DNA of 64,000 nucleotides from Desulfococcus multivorans (GTDB lineage: Bacteria > Desulfobacterota > Desulfobacteria > Desulfobacterales > Desulfococcaceae), in contig NZ_CP015381.1 of assembly GCF_001854245.1 (NCBI RefSeq), positions 3,383,001 through 3,447,000 on the forward strand, given 5' to 3'. The position numbers were made by a program, and so were the translations under genes. The notes under the pieces are model-generated. The model worked only from the letters and a program-made list of their open reading frames with translations. It ran no database searches and was not told where the DNA came from. Positions 42,919-51,974 of the stretch are shown here, piece by piece (the stretch's first letter is position 1; every line of letters starts with the position of its first letter).

Positions 42919-44409
42919 TTATCCTCCAAGCACCGCCTGGACATAGACCATGGGGGTGGTCATCCATTGAGCGGCATCACCGGCGCAGCGCACCAGGGGC
43001 TCGGCCCAGAGGCCCAGCAGGACGACCAATCCGATAAGCAAGGCCGGCGCCAGCAGCCTGTCTCCCACCGGTTTGGCCAAGCCTTCTTCGGACGCCGGCG
43101 TCCAGAAGACCCGTTGGAACGCCCGCATGGTATAGACCAGGGTCAACGTCCCTGCGGCACCGATGATGACGAGCATCCCGAATCGATCTTCCGCAGCACC
43201 GCTCCGAAACAGGAGCATCTTGCCGATGAAGCCGTTGGTGGGCGGAATCCCGGCCAATCCCATCCCGCCCAGAAAAAAAAGCAGCTTCGCCCCGAAAATC
43301 GGACGCCCTATGCCGTCGATCACATTGTAGGCGGCGGATTTGACCGGAGCGCGACTGACCACGGCACCGGCGAGCATCAGCATAGCCGCCTTGATCATAC
43401 TGTGGTTGACGGCAAAGACCACGGCAGCGGCAAGGGCCATGCGCGTTCCCCAGCCGATGCCCACCAGGATGAACCCCACCTGGGCGATGGTGGAATAGGC
43501 GAGCATCCGCTTCAGGTTCCGGGTGCCGGCGGCCGACAGACCGCCGAACAGAATCCCCGCCGCCCCGAGGACCAGAAGAAGGCTTCGGATCGTGGGGGCA
43601 TGCACGACGAACAGGAGCGTGGTCATCCGAAAAAAACCGTAAACACCGAATTTCACGACCACCGAGGAAAGCATGGCGCTCACGGCGGTGGGGGCGGCCG
43701 AATGAAAGTCCGGCTGCCAGAAATGGAAAGGAAACACGGCACTTTTGATCATGAAGACCGCGGTCAACAGACCCACGGCCGGGAGAAGCAACGGTTGCGA
43801 AGGGTCGGCCGCAATCCGTCGGGCCAGGTCGGCCATGTTGAGGGTGCCGTAGGCGGCATAGAGACAACCGATCGCCAGCAGCATGAAAAAGGATGCCGTC
43901 AGACTCATGTAGTAGTATTTGTAAGCGGCCTCGACCCCGAAGGGATCGTCAGATGCCGCGGTGAGCATCGTTCCGGAGATCACCAGAAGTTCGGCAAAGA
44001 CGTACATGGTGAAGAGGTCTCCAGTCAGGATGGCCCCGGCCAGACCCGCCGCGAGGGAAAGAAAGAGCGGATGGAAGGCTGGATAACGGACCACGACATC
44101 GCGGCTCCCCATGGCGTAAATCACCCCCGTGACCATGACGATGAAGGTCATCACCACGAAGAGTGCCGAGAGCCCGTCACCCACAAGGGCGATGCCGAAG
44201 GGCGCCGGCCATCCCCCGACCTGGCAGACCACCGGCGCCCCCCTCTCCCACACCTCGGCGAAAAGCGCAAGACTTCCGGCCAGGGCCCCCGTCATGGCCC
44301 CCAGGCTCCAGAACCGCTGAAGACGGGGACGGCTGCGCAGGAGCAGCGCGACGACCCCGCCGGTCAGGGGAATCAGGATAGGGAGAAGCACCAGTTGCGA
44401 GGGATTCAT
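42919..44409 (-). CDS. mrpD: Na+/H+ antiporter subunit MrpD (NuoN/M-like)
   Basis: 496 residues, about 14 hydrophobic helices of the proton-translocating NADH dehydrogenase family (PF00361). LTGDLFTMYVFAELLVISGT carries the conserved Glu, VFMIKSAVFPFHFWQPDFH the key Lys/His pair, and MLAYSTIAQVGFILVG the following helix. MrpD pairs with MrpA to move H+ against Na+. Upstream gap of 31 bases to mrpC. Confidence 0.94.
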   Translation of the reverse strand: MNPSQLVLLPILIPLTGGVVALLLRSRPRLQRFWSLGAMTGALAGSLALFAEVWERGAPVVCQVGGWPAPFGIALVGDGLSALFVVMTFIVMVTGVIYAMGSRDVVVRYPAFHPLFLSLAAGLAGAILTGDLFTMYVFAELLVISGTMLTAASDDPFGVEAAYKYYYMSLTASFFMLLAIGCLYAAYGTLNMADLARRIAADPSQPLLLPAVGLLTAVFMIKSAVFPFHFWQPDFHSAAPTAVSAMLSSVVVKFGVYGFFRMTTLLFVVHAPTIRSLLLVLGAAGILFGGLSAAGTRNLKRMLAYSTIAQVGFILVGIGWGTRMALAAAVVFAVNHSMIKAAMLMLAGAVVSRAPVKSAAYNVIDGIGRPIFGAKLLFFLGGMGLAGIPPTNGFIGKMLLFRSGAAEDRFGMLVIIGAAGTLTLVYTMRAFQRVFWTPASEEGLAKPVGDRLLAPALLIGLVVLLGLWAEPLVRCAGDAAQWMTTPMVYVQAVLGG

Positions 44410-44440
44410 CGGGATCCTCCGAAGATTTTTCCCATCAGCG

Positions 44441-44776
44441 TCATTGCCTGAGGCCGTTCACTTGATCGGCGTCACTCGTCCGGTATCGGCCCGAGATCAC
44501 GATCATGACGGCGAACATGAAGGCTGTCGCCCCCATGCTGATGACGATGGCCGTGAGAATCAGCGCCTGGGGCAGCGCGTCGCTCGCCGTTCCCGGCGGC
44601 GCGTTTACATAAGCCGGCACGAAACCGTCATAAGCCCCGGCGGAAAGGAGAAAGAGATTGACCGCATTGGTCAGGAGGATCAGTCCGATGGCCGAACGGA
44701 TCAGATTACGCCTCAGAACCTGAAAAATACCGATGCCGAACAACGCCCCGATGGACAAAGCCGTCAGAAATTCCAT
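44441..44776 (-). CDS. mrpC: Na+/H+ antiporter subunit MrpC (NuoK-like)
   Basis: 111 residues, three hydrophobic helices, homologous to NuoK: LIRSAIGLILLTNAVNLFLL and LPQALILTAIVISMGATAFM with the typical N and T residues. It lies 30 bases after mrpA in the reading direction. Confidence 0.93.
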   Translation of the reverse strand: MEFLTALSIGALFGIGIFQVLRRNLIRSAIGLILLTNAVNLFLLSAGAYDGFVPAYVNAPPGTASDALPQALILTAIVISMGATAFMFAVMIVISGRYRTSDADQVNGLRQ

Positions 44777-44806
44777 GCCGCACCTCCCTGCTGCCGAGAA
44801 AGAAAA

Positions 44807-47719
44807 TTATTCGTCAGTCGCATCCGTCCCCTCCGAACGCCGTTGGTCTGGGATTCCCAGGGTGTTCACCATGTGGGCGACGCTGCCCACCACGCTCAGG
44901 CAGATCGCAAATTCGAAAATCAGCGACGTACCGAGGTGAACACCCCGGGGAAGCGTCATCCCCAGTGCGTGGCCGAAATCGACGCCCGCCAGAAAGCTGC
45001 CCTTCACCCCGGCTCCGACGGCGCCGGACAACAGAATGAGCAGAACGCCGATCCCGATGAACAGGGAAGGTTTAAGCCAGGGCAGCATCCGTCGGGTCTC
45101 ACGGTAACCGAACACCACATACCAGAAACTCACGGCAAGGCTGACGATGACCCCTGCCGTAAATCCGTCGCCGGGCTGGTCGTGGCCGTAAAGGATATGG
45201 AGCGCGCCGATGATCATGGCAATGGGCAGGATCAGATAGGCGAGCGTCCGGATGAAGGGGGATACCGGCCGCCCCTGCACGCCGACCCCTACGGCCGTCA
45301 CCTCCGCCAGATCCCCGCCCGCCCGGGCGAAGGTGTCGTTGTGCTTTTGAGCGGCGTGTCGAAGGAGCATGAAGATGCCGAGGCCGGCGATGCTGAACAC
45401 GGTGATCTCGAGCAGGGTGTCGAGGGCCCGGAAATCGACGATGACGGCGCCGACAATGCTCTTGGAGCCGGTCAGCGTTTCCGCATTGGCCGTGAAATAC
45501 GGGGTGAGAACGCTGTCGCGGGGCCTGGCGGAGAGCGCCTCAAAAGTGATGATCATGACGACGAGTCCGCTGAACACGGCCACGAGGGTGTCCCGCACCA
45601 AGCCGTAAGGGGTCTGTTTGAACGTGACCTCGTGGGCCGTCCGGCGCTGTCCGAAAGGAATCCGCGTCAAGGCCAGGACAAGGATCACCAGCGTCAGGAT
45701 ATCCACCACGATCTGCACCAGCGCGACGTCGGGCGCCGGTTCCAGCACCAACAGCAGCGCCATCCCCAGGCCGGAGGCTCCCGCCGCCAGAATGGCCCAG
45801 AAATCCCGCTGGAGAAAAACACTCCCCAGGGCCGTCCCCACCGTCAGGCCCAGGGCAAAAATCTTCAGGTATAACAATTCTCCCGCAAAATCGAGATGAG
45901 GCCAGCGGTGAAACATGTCGGTGACGGGGGGCAGTCGAACACCGCTCAGGCCGAAGACGAGAAGGGCGGTCGCCCCGATGATCGCCGAGAGGTAAAACCG
46001 GAGACGACCGACCTGAAGACGGACGGCAAGGCCGGCGGCCGCATCGATGCACCGAAACAGTACTTCATACAGGATGTTCATGGAAAAGCGGCCGCCGATC
46101 CGCGCCTGGAACGTTCGAAGCCGTCTGCGGTGAACGAAAAGGATCAGCCCGGTGCCGACCGCCGCCGCCGAGAGCGCCATGGGAACATTCAGCCCGCTCC
46201 ACATGTGAAGCGACACCTTGACATCGGCGCCGTAGGCCGCACTCGCCGCCCGGGCCAGCAGCAGGGCTTCGGCCTCGGGATCCGGCGAAAGGGCGTCGGA
46301 CACGGACATCAGGGTCGGGAGGGCCGGCGCCAGCAGCATCAGGATCGGGGCTTCATGCCCCTGAACGGTCGAATCCTTTGGACGGTCCCAGAAAACATCC
46401 CATATGAGCATCCCCGCCTGGGCCAATATCAATGCGCCGGCAATCACCGTCGAGGCCGGCAACACCCAGGCCAGGTTTTCGGGAACGGAAGGATGGACGG
46501 TAGCGGTCAGAAGGGTCTCCTTGGCGAGAAACCCGAAGAGGGGGGGGAGTCCTGCCATGGATAGAGCGGCCACCAGAGCGATCCCGAAGGTTGCGGGCAT
46601 CCGTCGCCAAAGCCCGCCCAGGCGGCGGATATCCCGGGTCCCGGTTTCATGATCCAGAATGCCCGCCACCAGAAACAGGGCGCTTTTGTACATGGCATGC
46701 GCGGCCACGCCCACGACCATGGCCTTGAAGGCGATGGGGATGTCCTGGCCGATCATCATGGTGAGAATGCCCAGCTGGCAGATGGTCGAGTAGGCCAGCA
46801 AGGCCTTGATATCGTTCTGTCTGAAGCCCTGGTAGGCCCCGATGACCATGGTTGTCATGCCGAAGACGGTCAGCAGCCAGAACCACAACTCCGTCTGCCC
46901 CAGGACCGGATTCATCCGGGCCATGAGGTATATGCCGGCCTTGACCATGGTGGCCGAGTGCAGATAGGCGCTCGCCGGCGTCGGCGCCGTCATGGCCTGG
47001 GGAAGCCAGATATGGAAAGGAAACTGGGCGCTCTTGGTGAACGCCCCCAACAGCGTCAGCCCGAGGACGAGCGGGTACGTGGGGCTCTCTCTCAAGCGGT
47101 TTCCCCCTTTCAGAATCACTTCCCACTCGGTACCCCCCGAAAGATCGCCTGCAAGCAGCAGCCCGATCAAAAGGGCGATGCCTCCGGCCCCCGTAATGAC
47201 GAGAGCCTTGAATCCGCTATTGCGGGCATCGGGGCGGGAGGGATCGTAGGCGATCAGAAGAAAGGAGGTGATGCCGGTCCCTTCCCAGAAGACGAACAGC
47301 GTTATCACGTCTCCGGCCATCACCACCCCCAGCATGGCCCCCATGAACAGCAGCAGATAGAAAAAAAATCGCCAGGCCCCCGGATCTCCCTTGAAATACT
47401 GCCCCGCGTAAACAATGATCAACACCCCGATAAAGGTGATGATAACGGCGAAGAGCGCGGAAAGGCCGTCGACATAGAAGCCCGACGTCACCCCGATGGA
47501 CGGGAGCCACGAGAATCGCCAGGTGAGCACGGCGCCCTCCAGAATATCGGGGATCCTCGACAGAACGGCCCCCAGCGCACCCAGGGGCGCCAGCGCCAGG
47601 ATGCCGCTCATCTGCGGGACCGACACCCTTCGCTTGACGGCGTCGATGCTGAACCCCCCCGCCAGAACGGCCCCCGCCAGGATGAAGGCCAATGAGACGG
47701 CCGGGACGATATCGTTCAT
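44807..47719 (-). CDS. mrpA: Na+/H+ antiporter subunit MrpA fused to MrpB
   Basis: 970 residues from the ATG at 47719 (an in-frame start 42 bases upstream lacks support). The N-terminal two-thirds is NuoL-like: LFVFWEGTGITSFLLIAYDP, FTKSAQFPFHIWLPQAMTAP and LLAYSTICQLGILTMMI. Then a MbhD/E-like region (NFRALDTLGE-like VDFRALDTLLEITVFSIAGL) and a C-terminal MnhB domain (ILYGHDQPGDGFTAGVIVSL). No separate mrpB exists, consistent with an A-B fusion. The complex exchanges Na+ (or K+) for H+ and helps pH and salt tolerance. Confidence 0.94.
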   Translation of the reverse strand: MNDIVPAVSLAFILAGAVLAGGFSIDAVKRRVSVPQMSGILALAPLGALGAVLSRIPDILEGAVLTWRFSWLPSIGVTSGFYVDGLSALFAVIITFIGVLIIVYAGQYFKGDPGAWRFFFYLLLFMGAMLGVVMAGDVITLFVFWEGTGITSFLLIAYDPSRPDARNSGFKALVITGAGGIALLIGLLLAGDLSGGTEWEVILKGGNRLRESPTYPLVLGLTLLGAFTKSAQFPFHIWLPQAMTAPTPASAYLHSATMVKAGIYLMARMNPVLGQTELWFWLLTVFGMTTMVIGAYQGFRQNDIKALLAYSTICQLGILTMMIGQDIPIAFKAMVVGVAAHAMYKSALFLVAGILDHETGTRDIRRLGGLWRRMPATFGIALVAALSMAGLPPLFGFLAKETLLTATVHPSVPENLAWVLPASTVIAGALILAQAGMLIWDVFWDRPKDSTVQGHEAPILMLLAPALPTLMSVSDALSPDPEAEALLLARAASAAYGADVKVSLHMWSGLNVPMALSAAAVGTGLILFVHRRRLRTFQARIGGRFSMNILYEVLFRCIDAAAGLAVRLQVGRLRFYLSAIIGATALLVFGLSGVRLPPVTDMFHRWPHLDFAGELLYLKIFALGLTVGTALGSVFLQRDFWAILAAGASGLGMALLLVLEPAPDVALVQIVVDILTLVILVLALTRIPFGQRRTAHEVTFKQTPYGLVRDTLVAVFSGLVVMIITFEALSARPRDSVLTPYFTANAETLTGSKSIVGAVIVDFRALDTLLEITVFSIAGLGIFMLLRHAAQKHNDTFARAGGDLAEVTAVGVGVQGRPVSPFIRTLAYLILPIAMIIGALHILYGHDQPGDGFTAGVIVSLAVSFWYVVFGYRETRRMLPWLKPSLFIGIGVLLILLSGAVGAGVKGSFLAGVDFGHALGMTLPRGVHLGTSLIFEFAICLSVVGSVAHMVNTLGIPDQRRSEGTDATDE

Positions 47720-48013
47720 GTCATTTTCTCCGCGGCATCGCCCTTGCGGACGGGGCCTCAATGGTCAAGTACCGCTAAAACCGATGGAAGATCGTACGGA
47801 TCCAGTCTTAACGGAATTCGGGGAGGAAATCAAGCCGGCGGGAAACGGATAGGGAAAGCGTTGTCCAAAAGGGTGGGCGGCGAGGTTGAAGACGCCGAAA
47901 ACGGGCATGACGGAAAAATCGGGACGGATGGATACCCGGCGCCCCAACACAAATGGGGTGATTTTCATCACCCCATTTACGATCGAACGAAAAAGCGAAA
48001 ACCGGGACGTCGA
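47720..48013. other. Spacer between mrpA start and dsrC end
   Basis: 294 bases without a convincing gene; contains the dsrC terminator-like hairpin at 47951-47978 and presumably the mrp promoter. I could not place a clear -35/-10 pair for mrpA. Confidence 0.45.
47951..47978 (-). terminator. Perfect hairpin downstream of dsrC
   Basis: AAATGGGGTGAT (47951-47962) pairs base for base with ATCACCCCATTT (47967-47978) around TTTC. It lies 36 bases after the dsrC stop; on the minus strand it is followed by TTTGTGTT, a moderate T-rich tail. A highly expressed gene such as dsrC usually has such a terminator. Confidence 0.6.
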
Positions 48014-48331
48014 TTAGACGCAGCCGGTCGGCTTCGGCAGACCCGCCATCTTACAGGCGCCCTTGCCCGGACCTGACGGGAAGAGCTCATAGATGTGTTT
48101 CAGCTTCATCTTGGTCAGCTTGGAAAGAACCCGGACCATGGGGGCGATACCGTTTTTCTCATAGTATTCTTGGAGGACTTTTACGACCAGGTGATGCTCG
48201 TCGGTCAACTCGTCGATACCTTCCTGCTCCTTAACGTACTCGACCCACTCCTGGTTCCACTGCTTGTAATCCGTGATGAAACCATCCTCGTCAACGTCAA
48301 ATTCTTTGCCTTTAAACTCGATTGTTGCCAT
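48014..48331 (-). CDS. dsrC: DsrC, dissimilatory sulfite reductase sulfur-carrier protein
   Basis: 105 residues, the standard length. MATIEFKGKEFDVDEDGFIT and the C-terminal arm KGACKMAGLPKPTGCV with Cys93 and Cys104 (ten residues apart, the last one penultimate), the two redox-active cysteines of true DsrC, unlike TusE-type proteins that may lack one. DsrC carries the trisulfide from DsrAB to DsrMKJOP in sulfate respiration. It stands alone, far from dsrAB, as in other sulfate reducers. Upstream AT-rich promoter and palindrome suggest strong, regulated expression. Confidence 0.97.
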   Translation of the reverse strand: MATIEFKGKEFDVDEDGFITDYKQWNQEWVEYVKEQEGIDELTDEHHLVVKVLQEYYEKNGIAPMVRVLSKLTKMKLKHIYELFPSGPGKGACKMAGLPKPTGCV

Positions 48332-48374
48332 TCAAAAAACCCCCTCTTCTAATGTTTGAACGATACTTCAACTC

Positions 48375-48388
48375 CATATACGTATATG
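48375..48388. promoter_or_regulatory. Palindromic operator-like site upstream of dsrC
   Basis: CATATACGTATATG is a perfect 14-base palindrome, 44-57 bases upstream of the dsrC ATG and downstream of its proposed promoter. It could bind a regulator of the sulfate-reduction genes; the binder is unknown. Confidence 0.45.
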
Positions 48389-48422
48389 TATATCGCCTGA
48401 TGGTAATTTTTTATGTAGGATG

Positions 48423-48449
48423 TTTATATTTATGATTCGGAATTGTCAA
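48423..48449 (-). promoter_or_regulatory. Promoter-like pair for dsrC
   Basis: On the minus strand TTGACA (48449-48444) and TATAAA (48428-48423) are separated by 15 bases, slightly short. The region is strikingly AT-rich against the surrounding DNA. Leader about 85-90 bases. Confidence 0.55.
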
Positions 48450-48640
48450 CATCAAAATTGATTTCAAGAAAATTTAACAAAAAAACCATTACCCTGGACA
48501 CTAAATTATAGCTTCTTGAAAATATTACAATTCATATTGACATCCATCGTCTGTTCCTATACAAAAAAAGGCGGTCGAAGTCAATAAGAACCCGGCACCC
48601 ATGCGATTTCCGTGATGGCGCCACCAAAGAGGCGGACCCC

Positions 48641-49045
48641 ATGATCCTTTCGATCCGATCCAATCAGAAAACCGAGCTTATCGACGTCACCGAAGCGGTG
48701 CGAAAGGCCGTTGCGGTCGAAAACATCGACAACGGGTTCTGCATGCTCTATGTGCCGCACACGACTGCGGCGGTGACTATCAACGAAAACGCCGACCCCA
48801 CCGTAAAAGACGATATCCTGATGGTCCTGAACCGGGTGATTCCCTGGGATGCGGCCTACCGCCATCTCGAGGGCAACTCACCGGCCCACGTCAAATCGAC
48901 TCTGGTGGGGGCTTCCGAGTTGCTGACCATCGAGAACAGTCGCCTGATACTGGGTCGGTGGCAGGGCATATTCTTCTGCGAGTTCGACGGACCGCGAAAC
49001 CGGAATCTGCATGTCAATTTTCTGAAAGGAGGACACCATGGATGA
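48641..49045 (+). CDS. yjbQ: YjbQ family protein (UPF0047)
   Basis: 134 residues, ATG start. FCMLYVPHTTAAVTINENAD and a late WQGIFFCEFDGPRNR are the YjbQ signature. The family was assigned a side activity as thiamine-phosphate synthase and is otherwise of unknown function. It heads a run yjbQ - siroheme decarboxylase - nitrilase - miaA; it overlaps the next gene by 8 bases. Confidence 0.9.
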   Translation: MILSIRSNQKTELIDVTEAVRKAVAVENIDNGFCMLYVPHTTAAVTINENADPTVKDDILMVLNRVIPWDAAYRHLEGNSPAHVKSTLVGASELLTIENSRLILGRWQGIFFCEFDGPRNRNLHVNFLKGGHHG

Positions 49046-49622
49046 ATCCGCAACGCCTCCGGCGGTACGGCAAACGGGGAATGACGGTATGAACGGTTCG
49101 GCGAACAGGTCGATTCCGGGTGCTGAAGCGAATCTCCCGAATACGCCCGTGTCCGATGCGGCGCCGATCGACGAAATGGACGCCACGGATCGCCGGCTCC
49201 TGAACCGGATACAATCCGACTTCCCCATATCCCCCAACCCTTATGCCGACATCGGAGCGGAACTGGGCATTCCGGAAGCGGAGGTCATCCGTCGCTTGCG
49301 GCGTCTCAAGGCATGCGGCATCATCCGGAGAATCGGCGCCAACTTTTTCCCCCGCAAGCTCGGCTTCGTGAGTACGCTCTGTGCCGCAAAGGTTCCGGAG
49401 GACCGGCACGCGCTTTTCGCGGAAACCGTCAATCGTTACCCCGGGGTGACCCACAATTATACACGGGACGGCGACTTCAATGTATGGTTTACCTTTATCG
49501 CCCCGTCCATGTCTGAAATCGAAAGGCATCTCCGGGAGATCGTCGATGTCACCGGCGTGAAAGAGATCATCAACCTTCCGGCCACCGCCGTTTACAAGAT
49601 AAAAGCCCACTTCGATCTCTAG
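49038..49622 (+). CDS. Siroheme decarboxylase subunit (AhbA/AhbB, Lrp/AsnC family)
   Basis: 194 residues. After a poorly conserved N-terminal extension of about 45 residues, MDATDRRLLNRIQSDFPISP starts the Lrp-type winged helix; RRIGANFFPRKLGFVSTLCA, RYPGVTHNYTRDGDFNVWFT and INLPATAVYKIKAHF are blocks seen in AhbA/AhbB. These decarboxylate siroheme to didecarboxysiroheme on the alternative heme route used by sulfate reducers. Whether it is the A or B subunit cannot be decided; the partner is not adjacent. The extension starts in the overlap with yjbQ. Confidence 0.85.
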   Translation: MDESATPPAVRQTGNDGMNGSANRSIPGAEANLPNTPVSDAAPIDEMDATDRRLLNRIQSDFPISPNPYADIGAELGIPEAEVIRRLRRLKACGIIRRIGANFFPRKLGFVSTLCAAKVPEDRHALFAETVNRYPGVTHNYTRDGDFNVWFTFIAPSMSEIERHLREIVDVTGVKEIINLPATAVYKIKAHFDL

Positions 49623-50447
49623 ATGAAAGATATTCGCATCGCCGCGGCCATATTCCATTCCGCCGCCCCCGATATCCAGAAAAATATGGAGCGGATGACG
49701 GAGATGGTTCTGGCAGCCAGATCCAGGGGGGCCCACCTTATCTGTTTTCCCGAGATGAATATCTGCGGGTACAGCAGCCGCCCCGACATCAAGACCGTCG
49801 CGGAAACGGTGCCCGGCCCCGTCAGCGAGGCGATCTCCCGTCTCGCCCGGCGGGAGGACATCGTCATCCTGGCCGGCATGGCCGAAAAGGGGGACAGGGG
49901 CGCGCTGTTTGTCAGCCACCTGGCGGCCTTCCCGGACGGCGGGCTCGGCGTCTATCGCAAGGTTCACATCGCGCCGCCCGAGCAGGGGGTCTTTACACCG
50001 GGGAATGCGGTACCCGTGTTCGAGTTGGCGGAGATCAGGTTCGGGATTCAGCTCTGCTACGATGCTCATTTTCCCGACCTGTCCACGCTGATGGCCCAGA
50101 AAGGTGCCGACGTCATTTTCATGCCTCATGCCTCCCCCCGGGGCACCCCCGAGGAGAAATACCGGTCATGGCGGCGCCACCTGCCGGCACGGGCCTTCGA
50201 CAACAGCCTCTTTGTCATCGCCTGCAACCAGGCCGGAGAAAACAGCAACGGACTTTATTTTCCGGGAATCGCCCTGGCCATCGATCCTTCCGGCAACATC
50301 ATCGGAAAAGACCTGAGCGGACGGGAAGGAATGCTCCTGGCCGACCTTTCAGCGGCCGCCATGGAACGGGTTCGCGGCCACAAGATGCGATTCTTTCTGC
50401 CCAACCGGCGCCAGGGTCTTTACGAACGGGCTCGAGGCGGCGACTGA
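49623..50447 (+). CDS. Carbon-nitrogen hydrolase (nitrilase superfamily)
   Basis: 274 residues; starts immediately after the upstream stop. The catalytic triad is in place: Glu44 (LICFPEMNICGY), Lys113 (VYRKVHIAPPEQG) and Cys145 (GIQLCYDAHFPD). The superfamily hydrolyses amides, nitriles or N-carbamoyl compounds; the substrate is unknown here. Operon partner of the siroheme decarboxylase gene. Confidence 0.92.
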   Translation: MKDIRIAAAIFHSAAPDIQKNMERMTEMVLAARSRGAHLICFPEMNICGYSSRPDIKTVAETVPGPVSEAISRLARREDIVILAGMAEKGDRGALFVSHLAAFPDGGLGVYRKVHIAPPEQGVFTPGNAVPVFELAEIRFGIQLCYDAHFPDLSTLMAQKGADVIFMPHASPRGTPEEKYRSWRRHLPARAFDNSLFVIACNQAGENSNGLYFPGIALAIDPSGNIIGKDLSGREGMLLADLSAAAMERVRGHKMRFFLPNRRQGLYERARGGD

Positions 50448-50505
50448 TCACCGGATTGCTGCAGCGGCGCCCTCCACGGCTTTTGTGTCAGGAGACCAGT
50501 CCGCC

Positions 50506-51468
50506 ATGAATTCGCATCGGAAAAAACCGGATATCGTCGTCATCTGCGGCCCGACCGGCATCGGCAAGACCGCGACGGCGATAGCGCTGGCCCGGATCTT
50601 CCACGGCGAAATCATCAGCGCCGATTCCATGCAGATCTACCGGCACATGGATATCGGTACGGCGAAACCGACGCCTGAAGAACGAACCGCCGCGCCGCAC
50701 CACTTGATCGATATCGCGGATCCGGACGAACCGTTCGATGCCGCCCGCTATGCGCGAGAGGCCCGAGCCGTCATCGCGGCGGTGGTCGCCCGGAACGCCC
50801 TGCCCATCGTCACCGGCGGCACGGGCCTCTACATCAAATCCCTGACCCAGGGCATCTTCCGCGCCAAACCCGTCGACCCGGCACTCCGCGAACGGCTCAA
50901 ACAGGAGGTGGACCGGATGGGCGCCCCGGCGCTTCACCGTCGGCTTCAGGAGCGTGACCCCATAACCGCCGGACGGATCCACCCCAACGACGCCTTCAGG
51001 ATCATTCGGGCCATCGAGATCTTTGAAACGACGGGGAAACCCCTCTCCGACCATCATTCGACGCATCGATTCGGCGAGGCCCCCTTCCGGACCCTCAAAA
51101 TCGGATTGGAGATGGAACGGTCGGCGCTTTACGAGCGCATCGACCGGCGCGTGGACATTATGCTCGCTATGGGCCTGGCGGCAGAAGTCCGTGGGCTTCT
51201 CGAACTGGGATACCCTTCGCAGCTCAAATCCATGAAATCCATCGGATACCGTCACATGGCCGATTTCATCGAAGGACGGACAACCTGGGCCGAAGCCGTG
51301 AGAACCCTCAAGCGGGACACCCGAAGGTATGCCAAGCGACAATACACCTGGTTCAGGGCCGACCCCGAAGTGTGGTGGGTGCCGCCCCATGATCTGGAAA
51401 CGATGCGGAACCGGATCCTCGAATTTTTGACTGAAAGGGGCCGACCCCGGACTCAGGACCAGGCGTGA
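50506..51468 (+). CDS. miaA: tRNA dimethylallyltransferase (MiaA)
   Basis: 320 residues from the ATG with AGGAGA ten bases upstream (an in-frame GTG lies 21 bases earlier). P-loop VVICGPTGIGKTATAIALA, EIISADSMQIYRHMDIGTAK, PHHLIDIADPDEPFDAARYA and the VTGGTGLYIKSL block are diagnostic. It isopentenylates A37 of tRNAs reading UNN codons. Its 3' end overlaps the convergent trmL by 16 bases. Confidence 0.96.
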   Translation: MNSHRKKPDIVVICGPTGIGKTATAIALARIFHGEIISADSMQIYRHMDIGTAKPTPEERTAAPHHLIDIADPDEPFDAARYAREARAVIAAVVARNALPIVTGGTGLYIKSLTQGIFRAKPVDPALRERLKQEVDRMGAPALHRRLQERDPITAGRIHPNDAFRIIRAIEIFETTGKPLSDHHSTHRFGEAPFRTLKIGLEMERSALYERIDRRVDIMLAMGLAAEVRGLLELGYPSQLKSMKSIGYRHMADFIEGRTTWAEAVRTLKRDTRRYAKRQYTWFRADPEVWWVPPHDLETMRNRILEFLTERGRPRTQDQA

Positions 51469-51962
51469 AAGGGGGAAGCGGTCCGCAGGCTTTCGTAAAG
51501 GGCGATGCCCACACTGGTGGAAAGATTGAGGCACCTCACCTCTCGGGTGATGGGGATGTGATACGTGTTGGCGGGATAGCGGGCGAGGATGTCCGGTGAC
51601 AGGCCCCGGGTCTCGGCGCCGAAAACCAGAAAGAACCGTTGCGGCGGCGTCATGTGCCAGAAAGGCCGCGATCCCTTTTTGGCGAAGAGCGCCATTTCCG
51701 CGGAAGACGGTGCGGCGGCCGCCAGGAACTCTTCAAAACACTCCCAGACCGACAACCGAACCCTGGGCCAGTAATCGAGACCCGCCCGCTTCACCTCCCG
51801 CTCCGCCAGGGAGAATCCGAGGGGTTTGACCAGGTGGAGGAACGCCCCGGCCCCCAGACAGGTCCTTCCGATATTTCCGGTGTTCCAATGGACCTCCGGC
51901 GCTACCAGGACCACATGACGTTCCACTGACGGCGAAGCGGGTGCTTTCGGAGATTGATCCAT
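51453..51962 (-). CDS. trmL: tRNA (cytidine(34)-2'-O)-methyltransferase (TrmL, SPOUT)
   Basis: 169 residues. VVLVAPEVHWNTGNIGRTCL, FLVFGAETRGLSPDIL and the knot sequence IPITREVRCLNLSTSVGIAL are typical of TrmL/YibK. It 2'-O-methylates C/U34 of tRNA-Leu, a modification known to depend on i6A37 made by MiaA; the two genes converge here, a neat functional neighbourhood. Confidence 0.93.
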   Translation of the reverse strand: MDQSPKAPASPSVERHVVLVAPEVHWNTGNIGRTCLGAGAFLHLVKPLGFSLAEREVKRAGLDYWPRVRLSVWECFEEFLAAAAPSSAEMALFAKKGSRPFWHMTPPQRFFLVFGAETRGLSPDILARYPANTYHIPITREVRCLNLSTSVGIALYESLRTASPFHAWS

Positions 51963-51974
51963 TCGAGGTTCCGG

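Larger units (their letters stand above)
48332..48640. other. AT-rich divergent region dsrC/yjbQ
   Basis: 309 bases with a base composition unlike the rest of the window. It holds the dsrC promoter and palindrome, and on the plus strand TTGACA (48537-48542) with TATACA (48558-48563, 15-base spacing), a plausible promoter for the yjbQ operon. No gene. Confidence 0.6.
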
